A stretch of 64,000 nt of DNA from assembly GCF_002937075.1 (NCBI RefSeq), contig NZ_NHSJ01000034.1, positions 62,001-126,000 on the forward strand. The letters are read 5' to 3'. How positions within the stretch are numbered: position 1 is the stretch's first letter; the number at the start of each line of letters is the position of its first letter. This DNA comes from Rhodoblastus sphagnicola. GTDB taxonomy: Bacteria > Pseudomonadota > Alphaproteobacteria > Rhizobiales > Beijerinckiaceae. Shown in pieces: positions 27,847 through 36,479 of this stretch. The notes beneath the pieces were generated by a model, which was not told the origin of the DNA, ran no database searches, and was given only the letters and a program-made list of their open reading frames with translations. The position numbers were made by a program, and so were the translations under genes.

Positions 27847-29658
27847 TCAATACACGCGCGCCTTGGGCTCGATGTAGGAGACCTCTTCGGTCATGGTGTA
27901 GCTGTGGACCGGGCGGTAATCGATGGAGACGGCCTTGGCCGTATCATCGATGGTCGCCAGCGTGTGCTTCATCCAGTTGGCGTCGTCGCGCGCGGCGAAA
28001 TCCTCGCGGGCATGAGCGCCGCGCGATTCCTTGCGGTTTTCCGCGCCGACCATGGTGACGACCGCCTGCACGATCAGGTTGTCGAATTCCAGCGTCTCGA
28101 TCAGATCGGAATTCCACACCAGCGAGCGGTCGGTGACCTTCAAGTCGTCGCGGCCGTTCCAGACGTCCTGGATCAGCTTCACGCCTTCCTGCAGCACTTC
28201 GCCGGTGCGGTACACCGCGCAATTGTTCTGCATCACCTTCTGCATGCTCAGGCGCAATTCCGCGGTCGGGGTCGCGCCCTTGGCGTAGCGGTAACGGTCG
28301 AGACGCGACAGCGACAGCTCCGCCGAATCGGCCGGCAGTTCCGGTTGCTTGGCGCCCGCCTTGACGATTTCGGCGGCGCGCAGGCCGGCGGCGCGGCCGA
28401 ACACCACGAGATCGATCAGCGAATTGGAGCCGAGCCGGTTGGCGCCGTGGACCGACACGCAGGCGGCTTCGCCGAGCGCCATCAGGCCGGGCACCACCAC
28501 ATCGGGGTTGTCCCCCTTCTTGGTGAGCACCTCGCCGTGATAATTGGTCTGGATGCCGCCCATATTGTAATGGACCGTCGGCAGCACCGGAATCGGCTCG
28601 CGGGTCACATCGACGCCGGCGAAAATTCTCGCGCTTTCCGAAATGCCGGGCAGACGCTCGTGCAGGATGGCCGGATCGAGATGGTCGAGGTGGAGGTAGA
28701 TATGGTCGGCGCCCTTGCCGACGCCGCGTCCCTCGCGAATCTCCATGGTCATGGCGCGCGAGACCATGTCGCGCGGGGCCAGATCCTTCACCGACGGCGC
28801 ATAGCGCTCCATGAAGCGTTCGCCCTTGGCGTTGGTGAGATAGCCGCCCTCGCCGCGCGCGCCCTCGGTGATCAGGCAGCCCGCGCCATAAATGCCGGTC
28901 GGGTGGAACTGCACGAATTCCAGATCCTGAATCGGCAGGCCCGCGCGCAGAATCATGCCGCCGCCGTCGCCGGTGCAGGTGTGGGCCGACGTCGCCGAGA
29001 AATAAGCGCGGCCATAACCGCCGGTCGCCAGAATGACCAGTTGCGACCGGAAGCGGTGGATGGTGCCGTCGTCCAGCTTCAGGCAGACCACGCCGCGGCA
29101 CTGGCCCTGCGCGTCCATGATCAGGTCGATGGCGAAATATTCGATGAAGAACTCGGTCTCGTTCTTCAGCGCCTGCCCGTAAAGGGTGTGCAGCATGGCG
29201 TGGCCGGTGCGGTCGGCGGCGGCGCAGGTGCGCTGCGCCGGCGGGCCCTTGCCGTAGTCCGTGGTCATGCCGCCGAACGGACGCTGGTAGATCTTGCCCT
29301 CCGCCGTGCGCGAGAACGGCACGCCCCAATGTTCGAGTTCATAAACGGCGGCGGGCGCGTTGCGGCACAGATATTCGATCGCGTCCTGGTCTCCGAGCCA
29401 GTCGGAGCCCTTGACGGTGTCGTACATGTGCCATTTCCAGTTGTCCGGCCCCATATTGGCCAGCGAGGCGGCGACGCCGCCCTGCGCGGCCACCGTATGG
29501 GAGCGGGTCGGAAACACTTTTGAAATGCAGGCGGTGCGCAAGCCGGCCTGCGAGCAGCCGACAGTGGCGCGCAAGCCCGCGCCGCCGGCGCCGACCACCA
29601 CCACGTCAAAAGTGTGATCGACGATCGGATAGGCCTTGCCGCCGTCAGGAGAAGCCAT
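27847..29658 (-). CDS. sdhA: Succinate dehydrogenase flavoprotein subunit
   Basis: The 603-residue protein has the FAD-binding [12 protein letters not shown], the covalent FAD histidine in [10 protein letters not shown], the active-site region [19 protein letters not shown] and the C-terminal family ending with YIEPKARVY. It oxidises succinate to fumarate in the TCA cycle. ATG 29658 gives the usual N-terminus; the longer reading to 29871 is not supported. Confidence 0.97.
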   Translation of the reverse strand: MASPDGGKAYPIVDHTFDVVVVGAGGAGLRATVGCSQAGLRTACISKVFPTRSHTVAAQGGVAASLANMGPDNWKWHMYDTVKGSDWLGDQDAIEYLCRNAPAAVYELEHWGVPFSRTAEGKIYQRPFGGMTTDYGKGPPAQRTCAAADRTGHAMLHTLYGQALKNETEFFIEYFAIDLIMDAQGQCRGVVCLKLDDGTIHRFRSQLVILATGGYGRAYFSATSAHTCTGDGGGMILRAGLPIQDLEFVQFHPTGIYGAGCLITEGARGEGGYLTNAKGERFMERYAPSVKDLAPRDMVSRAMTMEIREGRGVGKGADHIYLHLDHLDPAILHERLPGISESARIFAGVDVTREPIPVLPTVHYNMGGIQTNYHGEVLTKKGDNPDVVVPGLMALGEAACVSVHGANRLGSNSLIDLVVFGRAAGLRAAEIVKAGAKQPELPADSAELSLSRLDRYRYAKGATPTAELRLSMQKVMQNNCAVYRTGEVLQEGVKLIQDVWNGRDDLKVTDRSLVWNSDLIETLEFDNLIVQAVVTMVGAENRKESRGAHAREDFAARDDANWMKHTLATIDDTAKAVSIDYRPVHSYTMTEEVSYIEPKARVY

Positions 29659-29717
29659 GGTTGATGCCCTTGAAAGTCTGGAACGACAGGCGCGAATTTT
29701 TCCGCGCCGGGATGTCC

Positions 29718-30113
29718 TTATTGAACGAAGCTGAGACGCAGCACGGCGAAGACGCAGACCAGGCCCACGCCGGCCGCGAAGCAGAAGTTCGCCATCAGCG
29801 CGAGCTCCCTCATGTGCTGGTGCCGGATGTAGTCCGCGATCACCGAGCGCATGCCTTCCGCCATGTGCCACACGCTGGCCAGGACGAACAGGATCATCAG
29901 GATCGCGACGAGCGGCGCCCCGAGCAGCGCGCGCGCGCTGGCGAGGTCGGCCTTGCCCAGCATGGCCACGATCACCACGAAGGCGATGGTCAGCGGCAGC
30001 AGCGCGAAGGAGGTCAGGCGAATCGCCCAGAGAGTCTCGGTGCCGGATCTGGCCACGCCGAGATATTTTACGCGCGCGCGGGGGGTCTGGACTATGGAAT
30101 CGGGCTTGGGCAT
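29718..30113 (-). CDS. sdhD: Succinate dehydrogenase membrane anchor subunit
   Basis: The 131-residue protein has three hydrophobic helices and the family-typical [14 protein letters not shown] with the haem-ligand histidine. It anchors complex II and forms the quinone site with SdhC. It lies between sdhC (ten bases) and sdhA. Confidence 0.93.
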   Translation of the reverse strand: MPKPDSIVQTPRARVKYLGVARSGTETLWAIRLTSFALLPLTIAFVVIVAMLGKADLASARALLGAPLVAILMILFVLASVWHMAEGMRSVIADYIRHQHMRELALMANFCFAAGVGLVCVFAVLRLSFVQ

Positions 30114-30123
30114 GTGCGCCTCC

Positions 30124-30534
30124 TCAAAGCAGATAGGCGCCGGCCCAGGCCAGCGCGGTGAGGACGACGGCCCCGATCAGCGAGCCCCAGGCCAGCGCGT
30201 TGCGGGCGCCCGGCTCGAAGCCGCGGGCGGCTTCCCACACCGCGTGACGCAAGCCGCCGCAGACATGCAGCATCAGCGCGAACGTATAGCCAAACAGGAT
30301 CACTTGGCCAATGAGCGAGCCGAAGAAGCGGGAAACATCGGCGAAAGCGACGCCGCCGCCGGCCGCCGCCAGCAGATAGACGGTCAGCAGCAGCGTGCCC
30401 ACGTAGAGGGCGACGCCGGTCGCGCGGTGGAAGATCGACACCACCATGGTGGCCGACCAGCGATAGATCTGGATGTGCGGCGAAAGCGGACGGCGCTGCT
30501 CGATCGGCAGCGGGCTGTAATTGGCCTCGGCCAT
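30124..30534 (-). CDS. sdhC: Succinate dehydrogenase cytochrome b556 subunit
   Basis: The 136-residue protein has RPLSPHIQIYRWSATMVVS at the N-terminus and SIFHRATGVALYVG with conserved Ser, His and Arg for quinone binding, plus the haem histidine in MLHVCGGLRHAVWE. It has three membrane helices. It is the first gene of sdhCDAB. Confidence 0.95.
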   Translation of the reverse strand: MAEANYSPLPIEQRRPLSPHIQIYRWSATMVVSIFHRATGVALYVGTLLLTVYLLAAAGGGVAFADVSRFFGSLIGQVILFGYTFALMLHVCGGLRHAVWEAARGFEPGARNALAWGSLIGAVVLTALAWAGAYLL

Positions 30535-30784
30535 GAGATGCCTTTCTGTTGAACCGCGGAGTTCGGCTGCGACGATTAGGCGCGGCGCCGCCCTTCAGGT
30601 TGGGGTCTCGATACTGGAAAGCCGCCGCCTGCGCAATGCAGCCGGCGTCAACCCTTAGAATGACGAGGGGGCGCGCGCCGCTCCGACGCGCGCGCAAGAT
30701 TGCGGCCGATTCTGGCGAGGCCGCCTTGTTTTCGCCGCGCGCCGGAGGCAATCTCCCGCCGATTGGAGCATCTGGTCCGAGCAG

Positions 30785-31705
30785 GTGATTGGAGATCGTG
30801 TCTTGCACTTGAAAAACCTGTTCGGGGCCGCGCGCGCCGCCGCGGCGTCTGGACTCGCCACCCTTCTCCTGCTCGTCTCCACGCCCGCCGAGGCCGGGGC
30901 GAGGTTGACGATTTCCTCCGACGGAATTTCGCGCGCCGCCGTTCTCGTCGCGCGCGACCGCCTGAAATTGCGCCGGCGCCCGTTGATCATCGTGCTCCAG
31001 CGCTCCGGCGGCCTGGGCGTGCGCGGCCGGCGCCACCATGGTCTCGAACAGGCGGCGGGCTCCAAGCCGATTTTCATCTATCCCGAGGCGCTTGGCGGCA
31101 AATGGCCGATCGCTCCCGGCCCCGACACCGATCGCGAGGTCAATTTCCTCCACAATCTCACCGATCACCTGATCGACCAGGGCCGGATCGATCCGCGCCG
31201 AATCTTTGTCGTCGGAATCGGCTCCGGCGGCCCCCTCGCCTATCGCGCCGCCTGCGGCGGCGTGGGCCGTCCGGTCGTCGGACTCGCCACCGTCGTCTCC
31301 GCCATGCCGCAAGACCTCGCCGCTTGCGCGCCCGCCGCCCCGCTCGCCTATATCGCCGTGAACGCCGCGCAGGACCCCAAGATTCCTTACGCGGGCGGCG
31401 CAGCGACGGCGGGCGAGGTCAGTTTCGACGCCCTCGGCGCCGAGCAGAGCCTGCAAGCTTTCGCCAAGATCAACAGCTGCGGCGCGCGGCGCGACGACAA
31501 GCGCCTTCCCGAGCACAAGGACGGCCGAGGCGCGCATGGCGCAATCCTGACCTTCGCAAATTGCAAGGCTCCGACCGAACTGATCCGCATCGACGCCGCC
31601 AGCCATCGCCTGCCCGGCCGCACGCCGGAAAGCGGCGACGGCGTTCCCGAGGATTTCGACGCCAACCGCGCGATCTGGGACTTCCTGCAACGCAGCGGCG
31701 CGTAA
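30785..31705 (+). CDS. Secreted PHB-depolymerase/LpqC-like alpha/beta hydrolase with altered nucleophile motif
   Basis: A signal-like N-terminus precedes an esterase domain of the PHB depolymerase (LpqC) type: PLIIVLQRSGG, KPIFIYPEALGGKW, RRIFVVGIGSGGPLAYRAAC, the acid in AAQDPKIPYAGG and the histidine in ASHRLPGR, followed by DFDANRAIWDFL. The usual nucleophile elbow is G-L-S-x-G-G; here it reads G-I-G-S-G-G, so the serine position holds glycine and serine is shifted by one. Catalysis is doubtful. The start is GTG 30785, or TTG 30803, which has GGAG upstream. Confidence 0.7.
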   Translation: MIGDRVLHLKNLFGAARAAAASGLATLLLLVSTPAEAGARLTISSDGISRAAVLVARDRLKLRRRPLIIVLQRSGGLGVRGRRHHGLEQAAGSKPIFIYPEALGGKWPIAPGPDTDREVNFLHNLTDHLIDQGRIDPRRIFVVGIGSGGPLAYRAACGGVGRPVVGLATVVSAMPQDLAACAPAAPLAYIAVNAAQDPKIPYAGGAATAGEVSFDALGAEQSLQAFAKINSCGARRDDKRLPEHKDGRGAHGAILTFANCKAPTELIRIDAASHRLPGRTPESGDGVPEDFDANRAIWDFLQRSGA

Positions 31706-31796
31706 GCCGCGCGACAGGCTCATTCGGTTTTCCGTAACCAAGGACTTCGTCTGCCGCAGAGGCAGGCGAAGAAAAGCGGTTGCGAGCGCAGGAGTT

Positions 31797-31834
31797 TTGA
31801 TCTAGATCAATCCTTATGATTTGATCTAGATCAA
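31797..31834 (+). promoter_or_regulatory. Two perfect FNR/FixK-type boxes
   Basis: TTGATCTAGATCAA occurs at 31797-31810 and again at 31821-31834. Both fit the TTGAT-N4-ATCAA consensus without mismatch and their centres are 24 bp apart. If the downstream site sits at -41.5, transcription would start near 31869, about 70 bases before the small membrane protein gene. This suggests activation under oxygen limitation. Confidence 0.8.
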
Positions 31835-31939
31835 ACGCCGCCGCGAGATTCGGATGCTTTCGCTTTCGACTCAACGGATTGGTGAGGCAAGTCCAGCTCT
31901 CGTCACATCCGGCAGGCCCACTCAAGCTCCGAGGGTAAC

Positions 31940-32236
31940 ATGACGCTGAACGCCACTGTCGCCGGCCCGTTCGAATTCGTGGAAGCCGAAATCGCCCAGT
32001 CCGAAGTCGCCCACACGGAAATCGCCCACGCCGAAATCGCCCACGCCGAAATCGCAAGCGCCGACGCCGCCAACACCGAGCGGCGCGATGTCGCGGTGTT
32101 CTTCGGCTTCTCTTTCGCCCTCGTCGGCTCCATCGTCCTGGCCGCCATGACGGTGGGCCTCGGCGGCGTTGGCATGATCGCCATTGTCGAAACCGCCGCC
32201 ATGATCGGCGTCTGCGTCCTGCTGACCGCCGGCTGA
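31940..32236 (+). CDS. Small membrane protein with AEIAH pentapeptide repeats
   Basis: The 98-residue protein has an N-terminal soluble segment made of five 15-base tandem repeats (31985-32059) that encode EIAQS/EVAHT/EIAHA/EIAHA/EIASA-like units. Two hydrophobic helices follow (FFGFSFALVGSIVLAAMTVG and IAIVETAAMIGVCVLLTA). The family is not recognised. GAGGG lies just before ATG 31940. Two FNR/FixK boxes upstream imply low-oxygen expression, and a terminator follows directly, so it is a single-gene unit. Confidence 0.65.
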   Translation: MTLNATVAGPFEFVEAEIAQSEVAHTEIAHAEIAHAEIASADAANTERRDVAVFFGFSFALVGSIVLAAMTVGLGGVGMIAIVETAAMIGVCVLLTAG

Positions 32237-32252
32237 ACGCGTTTACACCAAC

Positions 32253-32288
32253 AAAAAGCCCCGCCGGCTTGCGCTCGCGGGGCTTTTT
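32253..32288 (+). terminator. Rho-independent terminator of the small membrane protein gene
   Basis: The AAAAAGCCCCG and CGGGGCTTTTT arms form a strong hairpin ending in a T-run, 17 bases after the stop. Confidence 0.9.
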
Positions 32289-32339
32289 GCTTGGCCGCCC
32301 CCCTGTCGCAAACGCGACACGGGGCTGACGCCAGACGGT

Positions 32340-32546
32340 TCAGTCAACCATCACCATCACGTCGGAGGATTTCACCACCGCCGAAGCTTTCCCGCCAACC
32401 TTGAGGCCGAGTTCATCGACCGATTCATTGGTGATGGCGGCGGTGATCATCAGGCCGTTGACGTCGATGCGGACATGAGCGGTGGTCGCGCCCTTCTTGA
32501 TCTCGACAATTGTGCCGGGGAGGACGTTGCGCGCTGAGATCTTCAT
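32340..32546 (-). CDS. mop: Molybdate-binding molbindin (Mop/TOBE domain)
   Basis: The 68-residue protein is a single Mop domain: [48 protein letters not shown] and [13 protein letters not shown]. Such molbindins store or buffer molybdate as oligomers, which fits its position beside genes for the molybdenum nitrogenase. AGGAAA before ATG 32546 sets the start; the reading from 32582 is not family-like. Confidence 0.92.
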   Translation of the reverse strand: MKISARNVLPGTIVEIKKGATTAHVRIDVNGLMITAAITNESVDELGLKVGGKASAVVKSSDVMVMVD

Positions 32547-32594
32547 TTTCCTGCCCTTTCGACCGATTCGTGGCGAAGCCACGCTCCAGCACTT

Positions 32595-32745
32595 AAAGCA
32601 TTTTGAAGCGAAATGAATGCCGGTTCGCGTGAAGAAAACGATTTAGAGCATGATCCCAAAACGTGGACACCGGTTTTTGGAAAAGATCATGCGAAAACAA
32701 ACCGTCTAGAGCGCGATGCGTTTCCGTGGCAACGCATCGTGCTCT
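32595..32745 (+). repeat. Intergenic repeat pair (short type plus 100-bp type, copy 2)
   Basis: A short element (AAAGCATTTTGAAGCGAAATG...CGGTTCGCGTGAAGAAAA) is directly followed at 32645-32745 by a copy of the 100-bp element (AGAGCATGATCCCAAAAC ... GCATCGTGCTCT). Both types also occur together near 35969-36466. Confidence 0.8.
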
Positions 32746-32784
32746 AATGCGCCCGCGCATGGCGCCCCGCGACGATCCGACGCC

Positions 32785-32800
32785 TGTCGCGACTCCGACA
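32785..32800 (+). promoter_or_regulatory. Possible NifA upstream activator sequence
   Basis: TGT-N10-ACA matches the NifA binding consensus. It lies only eight bases before the -24 element of the iscA-nifSV promoter, closer than the usual 80-150 bases, so its function is uncertain. Confidence 0.45.
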
Positions 32801-32807
32801 CGGACAA

Positions 32808-32823
32808 TGGCGCCGGATTTGCT
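32808..32823 (+). promoter_or_regulatory. Sigma-54 promoter of iscA-nifS-nifV
   Basis: TGGCGC-N5-TTGCT has the -24 GG and -12 GC at the required spacing. It lies 30 bases before the ATG of iscA. The same TGGCGC variant occurs before nifB and the iscA-nfu operon. Confidence 0.82.
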
Positions 32824-32852
32824 CGACTTTGGCGCAATCGCGGAGTCCTGCC

Positions 32853-33173
32853 ATGATCCACCTGACGCCCAGCGCCGTTTCCGCCGCCAAAACCCTGGTC
32901 GAAACCGCGAAGTCGCCGACCGAGGGCCTGCGCATCATGGTCGAGGCCGGTGGCTGCTCCGGCTTCATGTACAAGATGGAACTCGCCCCGGAACAGCGCG
33001 CGGGCGACACGATGATCGAAGCCGATGGCGTCAAAATCTTCATCGACGACCTGTCGCAGCCGATGGTTGCCGGCATGGTGGTCGATTACGCCAGTTCGCT
33101 GGAGCATTCCGGCTTCGTGTTCCAGAACCCCAACGCCACGGCGTCCTGCGGCTGCGGCAAGAGTTTCGCGTGA
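32853..33173 (+). CDS. Nif-associated A-type iron-sulfur carrier (IscA/HesB family)
   Basis: The 106-residue protein has the three A-type cysteines, in VEAGGCSGFMYKM and ASCGCGKSFA. It should receive and deliver Fe-S clusters for nitrogenase assembly. CGGAG lies before ATG 32853. Its stop overlaps the nifS start (TGATG), so translation is coupled. It is the first gene of the sigma-54-driven iscA-nifS-nifV unit. Confidence 0.92.
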   Translation: MIHLTPSAVSAAKTLVETAKSPTEGLRIMVEAGGCSGFMYKMELAPEQRAGDTMIEADGVKIFIDDLSQPMVAGMVVDYASSLEHSGFVFQNPNATASCGCGKSFA

Positions 33174-34351
33174 TGACGACGAACCTTCGCGCCTATCTCG
33201 ACAACAACGCCACCACGCGGGTCGATCCGCAAGTGGTGGCGGCCATGCTGCCCTTCTTCACCGAGGATTTCGGCAACGCCTCCTCGACCCATGAGTTTGG
33301 CGCGGCGGTGGCGCCCGCCCTGAAGGCGGCGCGGCAGGCCGTGCAGGCCCTGATCGGCGCGGAATTCGACCATGAGGTGATTTTCACCAGCGGCGGCACC
33401 GAATCGAACACGACCGCGCTGCTGTCGGCGCTGGACACCCAGGCGGGACGCGACGAGATCGTCACCAGCGCGGTCGAGCACCCCGCCGTGCTGAACCTGT
33501 GTCAGCACCTGGAAAAAATCGGCCGCGCCAAAATCCATGTCATCCCTGTCAATGAAGCCGGCGATCTCGATCTGGAGGCCTATCGAGCCGCCCTGTCGGA
33601 GAAAACCGCCGTCGTCTCGATCATGTGGGCCAACAACGAGACCGGCAAGATTTTTCCCGTCGCCGAATTGGCGACGCTGGCCAAGACGGTCGGCGCGCTG
33701 TTCCACACCGATGCGGTGCAGGCGACCGGAAAAATCGCGCTGAACGTCAAGGACAAAGCCATCGACATACTGTCGCTGTCGGGCCACAAACTGCACGGCC
33801 CCAAGGGCGTTGGCGCGCTTTACGTCAAAAAGGGCGTCAAATTTTCACCGCTGTTTCGCGGCGGCAAGCAGGAGCGCGGCCGGCGCGCCGGCACCGAGAA
33901 CGCGCCCGGCATTGTCGGGCTTGGCGCCGCCGCGAAACTGGCGCTGGAGGCCGATTACGCCCGCATCGCCGCCCTGCGCGACCGCCTGCAACAGGGCCTC
34001 GCCGCCGCCATCCCCTGCGCGCTGGTCAACGGCGGCGGCGCGCGCCTGCCCAATACGCTCAACATCGCCTTCGGCTACGCCGACAGCGAGGCGCTGCTGC
34101 ACAAGCTCGACAGAACCGGGATCGCCGCCTCCTCCGGCTCGGCCTGCGCCTCCGGATCCATGGAGCCGAGCCATGTGCTGCGCGCCTTGCGCGTCCCGCC
34201 GCTCTATTTGCAGGGCGCGCTGCGCTTCTCGCTGTCGCGCGACACCACCGACGCCGAGATCGACGCCGTGCTGCAACATCTCCCCGCTATCGTCGCCTCG
34301 GCGCGCGAGAAATCGCCGCTCTGGGTGGAATTTTGCAAAAAGACCGCGTGA
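33173..34351 (+). CDS. nifS: Cysteine desulfurase NifS
   Basis: The PLP enzyme supplies sulfur for nitrogenase Fe-S clusters. The 392-residue protein has the N-terminal YLDNNATTRVDPQV, the PLP lysine in SLSGHKLHGPKG (K206) and the catalytic cysteine in SGSACASGSMEPSH (C325). It overlaps the iscA stop by one base and is followed after six bases by nifV. Confidence 0.96.
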   Translation: MTTNLRAYLDNNATTRVDPQVVAAMLPFFTEDFGNASSTHEFGAAVAPALKAARQAVQALIGAEFDHEVIFTSGGTESNTTALLSALDTQAGRDEIVTSAVEHPAVLNLCQHLEKIGRAKIHVIPVNEAGDLDLEAYRAALSEKTAVVSIMWANNETGKIFPVAELATLAKTVGALFHTDAVQATGKIALNVKDKAIDILSLSGHKLHGPKGVGALYVKKGVKFSPLFRGGKQERGRRAGTENAPGIVGLGAAAKLALEADYARIAALRDRLQQGLAAAIPCALVNGGGARLPNTLNIAFGYADSEALLHKLDRTGIAASSGSACASGSMEPSHVLRALRVPPLYLQGALRFSLSRDTTDAEIDAVLQHLPAIVASAREKSPLWVEFCKKTA

Positions 34352-34357
34352 CGCCCC

Positions 34358-35551
34358 ATGGAAGCAATCTCCCATAGAATCCAGATCAACGACACCACCC
34401 TGCGCGACGGCGAACAGGCGCCGGGCGTGGTGTTCACGCTGGCCGAAAAATGCGCCATCGCCCGCGAACTCAGCCAAGCCGGCGTCGATGAAATCGAAGC
34501 CGGCACGCCCGCCATGGGCGAGGAGGTCGTCGAAGGCATTGCGGCCATCGTCAGCGAAGATCTTTCGCCTCGCGTCACCGCCTGGTGCCGTCTCAACGAG
34601 GCCGACGTGGACGCCGCGCTGCGGGCGGGCGTCAAGCACGTCAACATTTCCGCGCCAATGTCGCGGCTGCAGATGCGGGTAAAACTGAAGGCCGAACCCG
34701 ACGAGGTCGCCGCGCGCGTCACCCGCGTGATCGGCTATGCCCGCGACAAGGGTTTGGAGGTCGCGCTCGGCGGCGAGGATTCTTCGCGCGCCGATCTGCG
34801 CGATATCGGGCTGATCGCCGGCGCGGCGGCGAAACTGGGCGTGTTCCGCCTCCGCTTCGCCGATACGCTCGGCCTGCTCGATCCGTTCTCGACCTATGAA
34901 TATATCAAGCGGCTGCGCGACGAGACCGATCTGCCGATCGAATTCCACGGCCACAACGATCTCGGCCTCGCCACCGCCAACACGCTCGCCGCGATTCGCG
35001 CCGGCGCCAGCGCCGCCAGCGTCACCGTGCTGGGCCTGGGCGAGCGCGCCGGCAATGCGCCGCTGGAGGAAATCGCCGTCGCCCTGCCGCGCACGGCCGA
35101 CGCGCGAACCGGCGTCGATCCCACCCGTCTGATGCAGCTATGCGAACGGGTCGCCGACGCCGCGCGCGAAAAAATCCCCCGCGCCAAGCCGATCGTCGGC
35201 GCCGACATTTTCACCCACGAATCCGGCATCCACGTCGCCGGCCTGCTCACGGATGTCCGCACTTACCAGGGCCTCGACCCGGCGCTGCTCGGGCGCGGCC
35301 ACCGCGTGGTGATCGGCACGCATTCCGGCGTCGCCGCCGTGCGCTCGGTCTGCGCGAGCGCGGGCCTCGACCTCGATGGTCCCGCCGCCGCCGCCGTGCT
35401 GGCGCGGGTCAAAGCCATCGCCAAGCAGACCAAGACGCTGGTGCCGGACGCGCGGGTGTGTCAGGTCGCGCGGCAGGAAATCGCCCGGCGGCGAGAAGCC
35501 GAGACGAGCGAAAGCCCCCGCGCGTCACTGGACTTGAGGCTGCATCCATGA
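34358..35551 (+). CDS. nifV: Homocitrate synthase NifV
   Basis: It condenses acetyl-CoA and 2-oxoglutarate to homocitrate, the organic ligand of FeMo-co. The 397-residue protein shows INDTTLRDGEQAPGVVF, the metal ligands in EFHGHNDLGLATAN, GLGERAGNAPLEE and the C-terminal regulatory-like part with GTHSGVAAV. Its stop overlaps the next small ORF (ATGA). Confidence 0.96.
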   Translation: MEAISHRIQINDTTLRDGEQAPGVVFTLAEKCAIARELSQAGVDEIEAGTPAMGEEVVEGIAAIVSEDLSPRVTAWCRLNEADVDAALRAGVKHVNISAPMSRLQMRVKLKAEPDEVAARVTRVIGYARDKGLEVALGGEDSSRADLRDIGLIAGAAAKLGVFRLRFADTLGLLDPFSTYEYIKRLRDETDLPIEFHGHNDLGLATANTLAAIRAGASAASVTVLGLGERAGNAPLEEIAVALPRTADARTGVDPTRLMQLCERVADAAREKIPRAKPIVGADIFTHESGIHVAGLLTDVRTYQGLDPALLGRGHRVVIGTHSGVAAVRSVCASAGLDLDGPAAAAVLARVKAIAKQTKTLVPDARVCQVARQEIARRREAETSESPRASLDLRLHP

Positions 35552-35784
35552 GCGGGTTTTTTGTCGATTGGAACGGCGACCTGCGCGCGACCGACGATCC
35601 CGGCGGCGGCTACAGCTGCGAAATCGACTTGCCCGTGCGCTATGTCGCGGTCAAGAACAAGAACGGCGTCACCATCCACGAGGCGACGCTGTATCGCAAC
35701 CAGGCCGACCTCGACAAGGCCAGGATCAAGGCGGGACTCGTTCCCGGTTCAAAATCCTGGGGCAGCCCCAAAGAGGGCTTTTAG
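35548..35784 (+). CDS. Small nif-linked protein of unknown function
   Basis: A 78-residue soluble protein, translationally coupled to nifV by a four-base ATGA overlap, so expressed with the nif operon. It contains FFVDWNGDLRATDDPGGGYS and LPVRYVAVKNKNGVTIHEATL, suggesting a small beta-rich fold, and ends in a Lys/Gly-rich tail. No family was recognised. The coupling is the main evidence that the gene is real and belongs to nitrogen fixation. Confidence 0.65.
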   Translation: MSGFFVDWNGDLRATDDPGGGYSCEIDLPVRYVAVKNKNGVTIHEATLYRNQADLDKARIKAGLVPGSKSWGSPKEGF

Positions 35785-35821
35785 GCATAGGCGCTAGGTT
35801 AAGGTGGTGGCTGCTGAGAAC

Positions 35822-35964
35822 TGCGTGGGTTGGTCCCCTCCTGCTTCGAGACGGCGAGCTCTGCTCGCCTCCTCAGCATGAGGAGACCAATGGAATCAAT
35901 CGAGTAGCCCTCATGCTGAGGAGGCTCCGAAGGAGCCGTCTCGAAGCACGAGGGCGGTCCACGG
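35822..35964. repeat. Large intergenic inverted repeat (TTCGAGACGG type), copy 1
   Basis: Two arms of about 55 bases face each other: CTTCGAGACGGCGAGCTC...CAGCATGAGG and CCTCATGCTGAGGAGG...CCGTCTCGAAGCACGAGG. Each arm carries a nested small hairpin. Related copies lie at 43847, 52102 and 54509. Confidence 0.8.
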
Positions 35965-35968
35965 CTTT

Positions 35969-36073
35969 AGAGCATTTTCAAGCGAAGTGGACACCGGTTC
36001 GCGTGAAGAAAATGCGTTAAAACAAGAATCTAGAGCATTTTCATGTTTCCACGAAACGTGAAAAAATGCTCTA
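35969..36073. repeat. Short-type intergenic palindromic repeat
   Basis: AGAGCATTTTCAAGCGAAGTG ... CGGTTCGCGTGAAGAAAATGC is followed by the palindromic AGAGCATTTTCATGTTTCCACG...CGTGAAAAAATGCTCT. It is related to the short element at 32595. Confidence 0.7.
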
Positions 36074-36127
36074 GCCGCAGCCTGCCAGCGCTTAGCCTGG
36101 CGCATATGGGGCTTTTAGGAGGCCAGC

Positions 36128-36367
36128 TTGGTTCCCATGACCATTCTTGTCGACGACAAGCCGAAATGCGTGGTCCGCCCCAATGACATCAAGCATTTGC
36201 AGCGGTTCCTGCGCACCGGCAAGCCTTGGCTGCTGGCCGGAGCGCCCGATGGAAGGCTCGCCCATCGCGAGGCCGATCCGAACGAACGCGCGCTCTGGGA
36301 AAACGCGCGCGGCCTGCATGGCATAGCCGGCGGCGAGGACGAGGACTTTTTCGGGACGCCGCTCTAG
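36128..36367 (+). CDS. Small hypothetical protein in the nif island
   Basis: A 79-residue protein with TILVDDKPKCVVRPNDIKHL and WLLAGAPDGRLAHREADPNE, not assigned to a family. The start is TTG 36128, because AGGAGG at 36117-36122 lies five bases upstream; ATG 36137 is the alternative. The stop codon falls in the first bases of a 100-bp repeat. The flanking repeats make it a single-gene unit. Confidence 0.55.
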   Translation: MVPMTILVDDKPKCVVRPNDIKHLQRFLRTGKPWLLAGAPDGRLAHREADPNERALWENARGLHGIAGGEDEDFFGTPL

Positions 36368-36466
36368 AGCATGATCCCAAAAAGTGGATGCCGGTTTTCG
36401 GAAAAGATCATGCGAAAACTAAGACTCTAGAGCGTGATGCGTTTCCGTGGAAACGCATCACGCTCT
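36366..36466 (+). repeat. About 100-bp intergenic palindromic repeat, copy 3
   Basis: The same element as at 32645-32745, in the same orientation, from AGAGCATGATCCCAAAAAG to the palindromic GCGTTTCCGTGGAAACGC end. Confidence 0.85.
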
Positions 36467-36479
36467 AAGTGAAAAGCGC

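Noticed and set aside
27145-29523. 792-codon plus-strand open frame
   Set aside because: Antisense to sdhB and sdhA.
36098-36113. Sigma-54-like TGGCGC-N5-GGGCT before the small gene at 36128
   Set aside because: The -12 element is poor and the predicted start would lie after the ribosome binding site.
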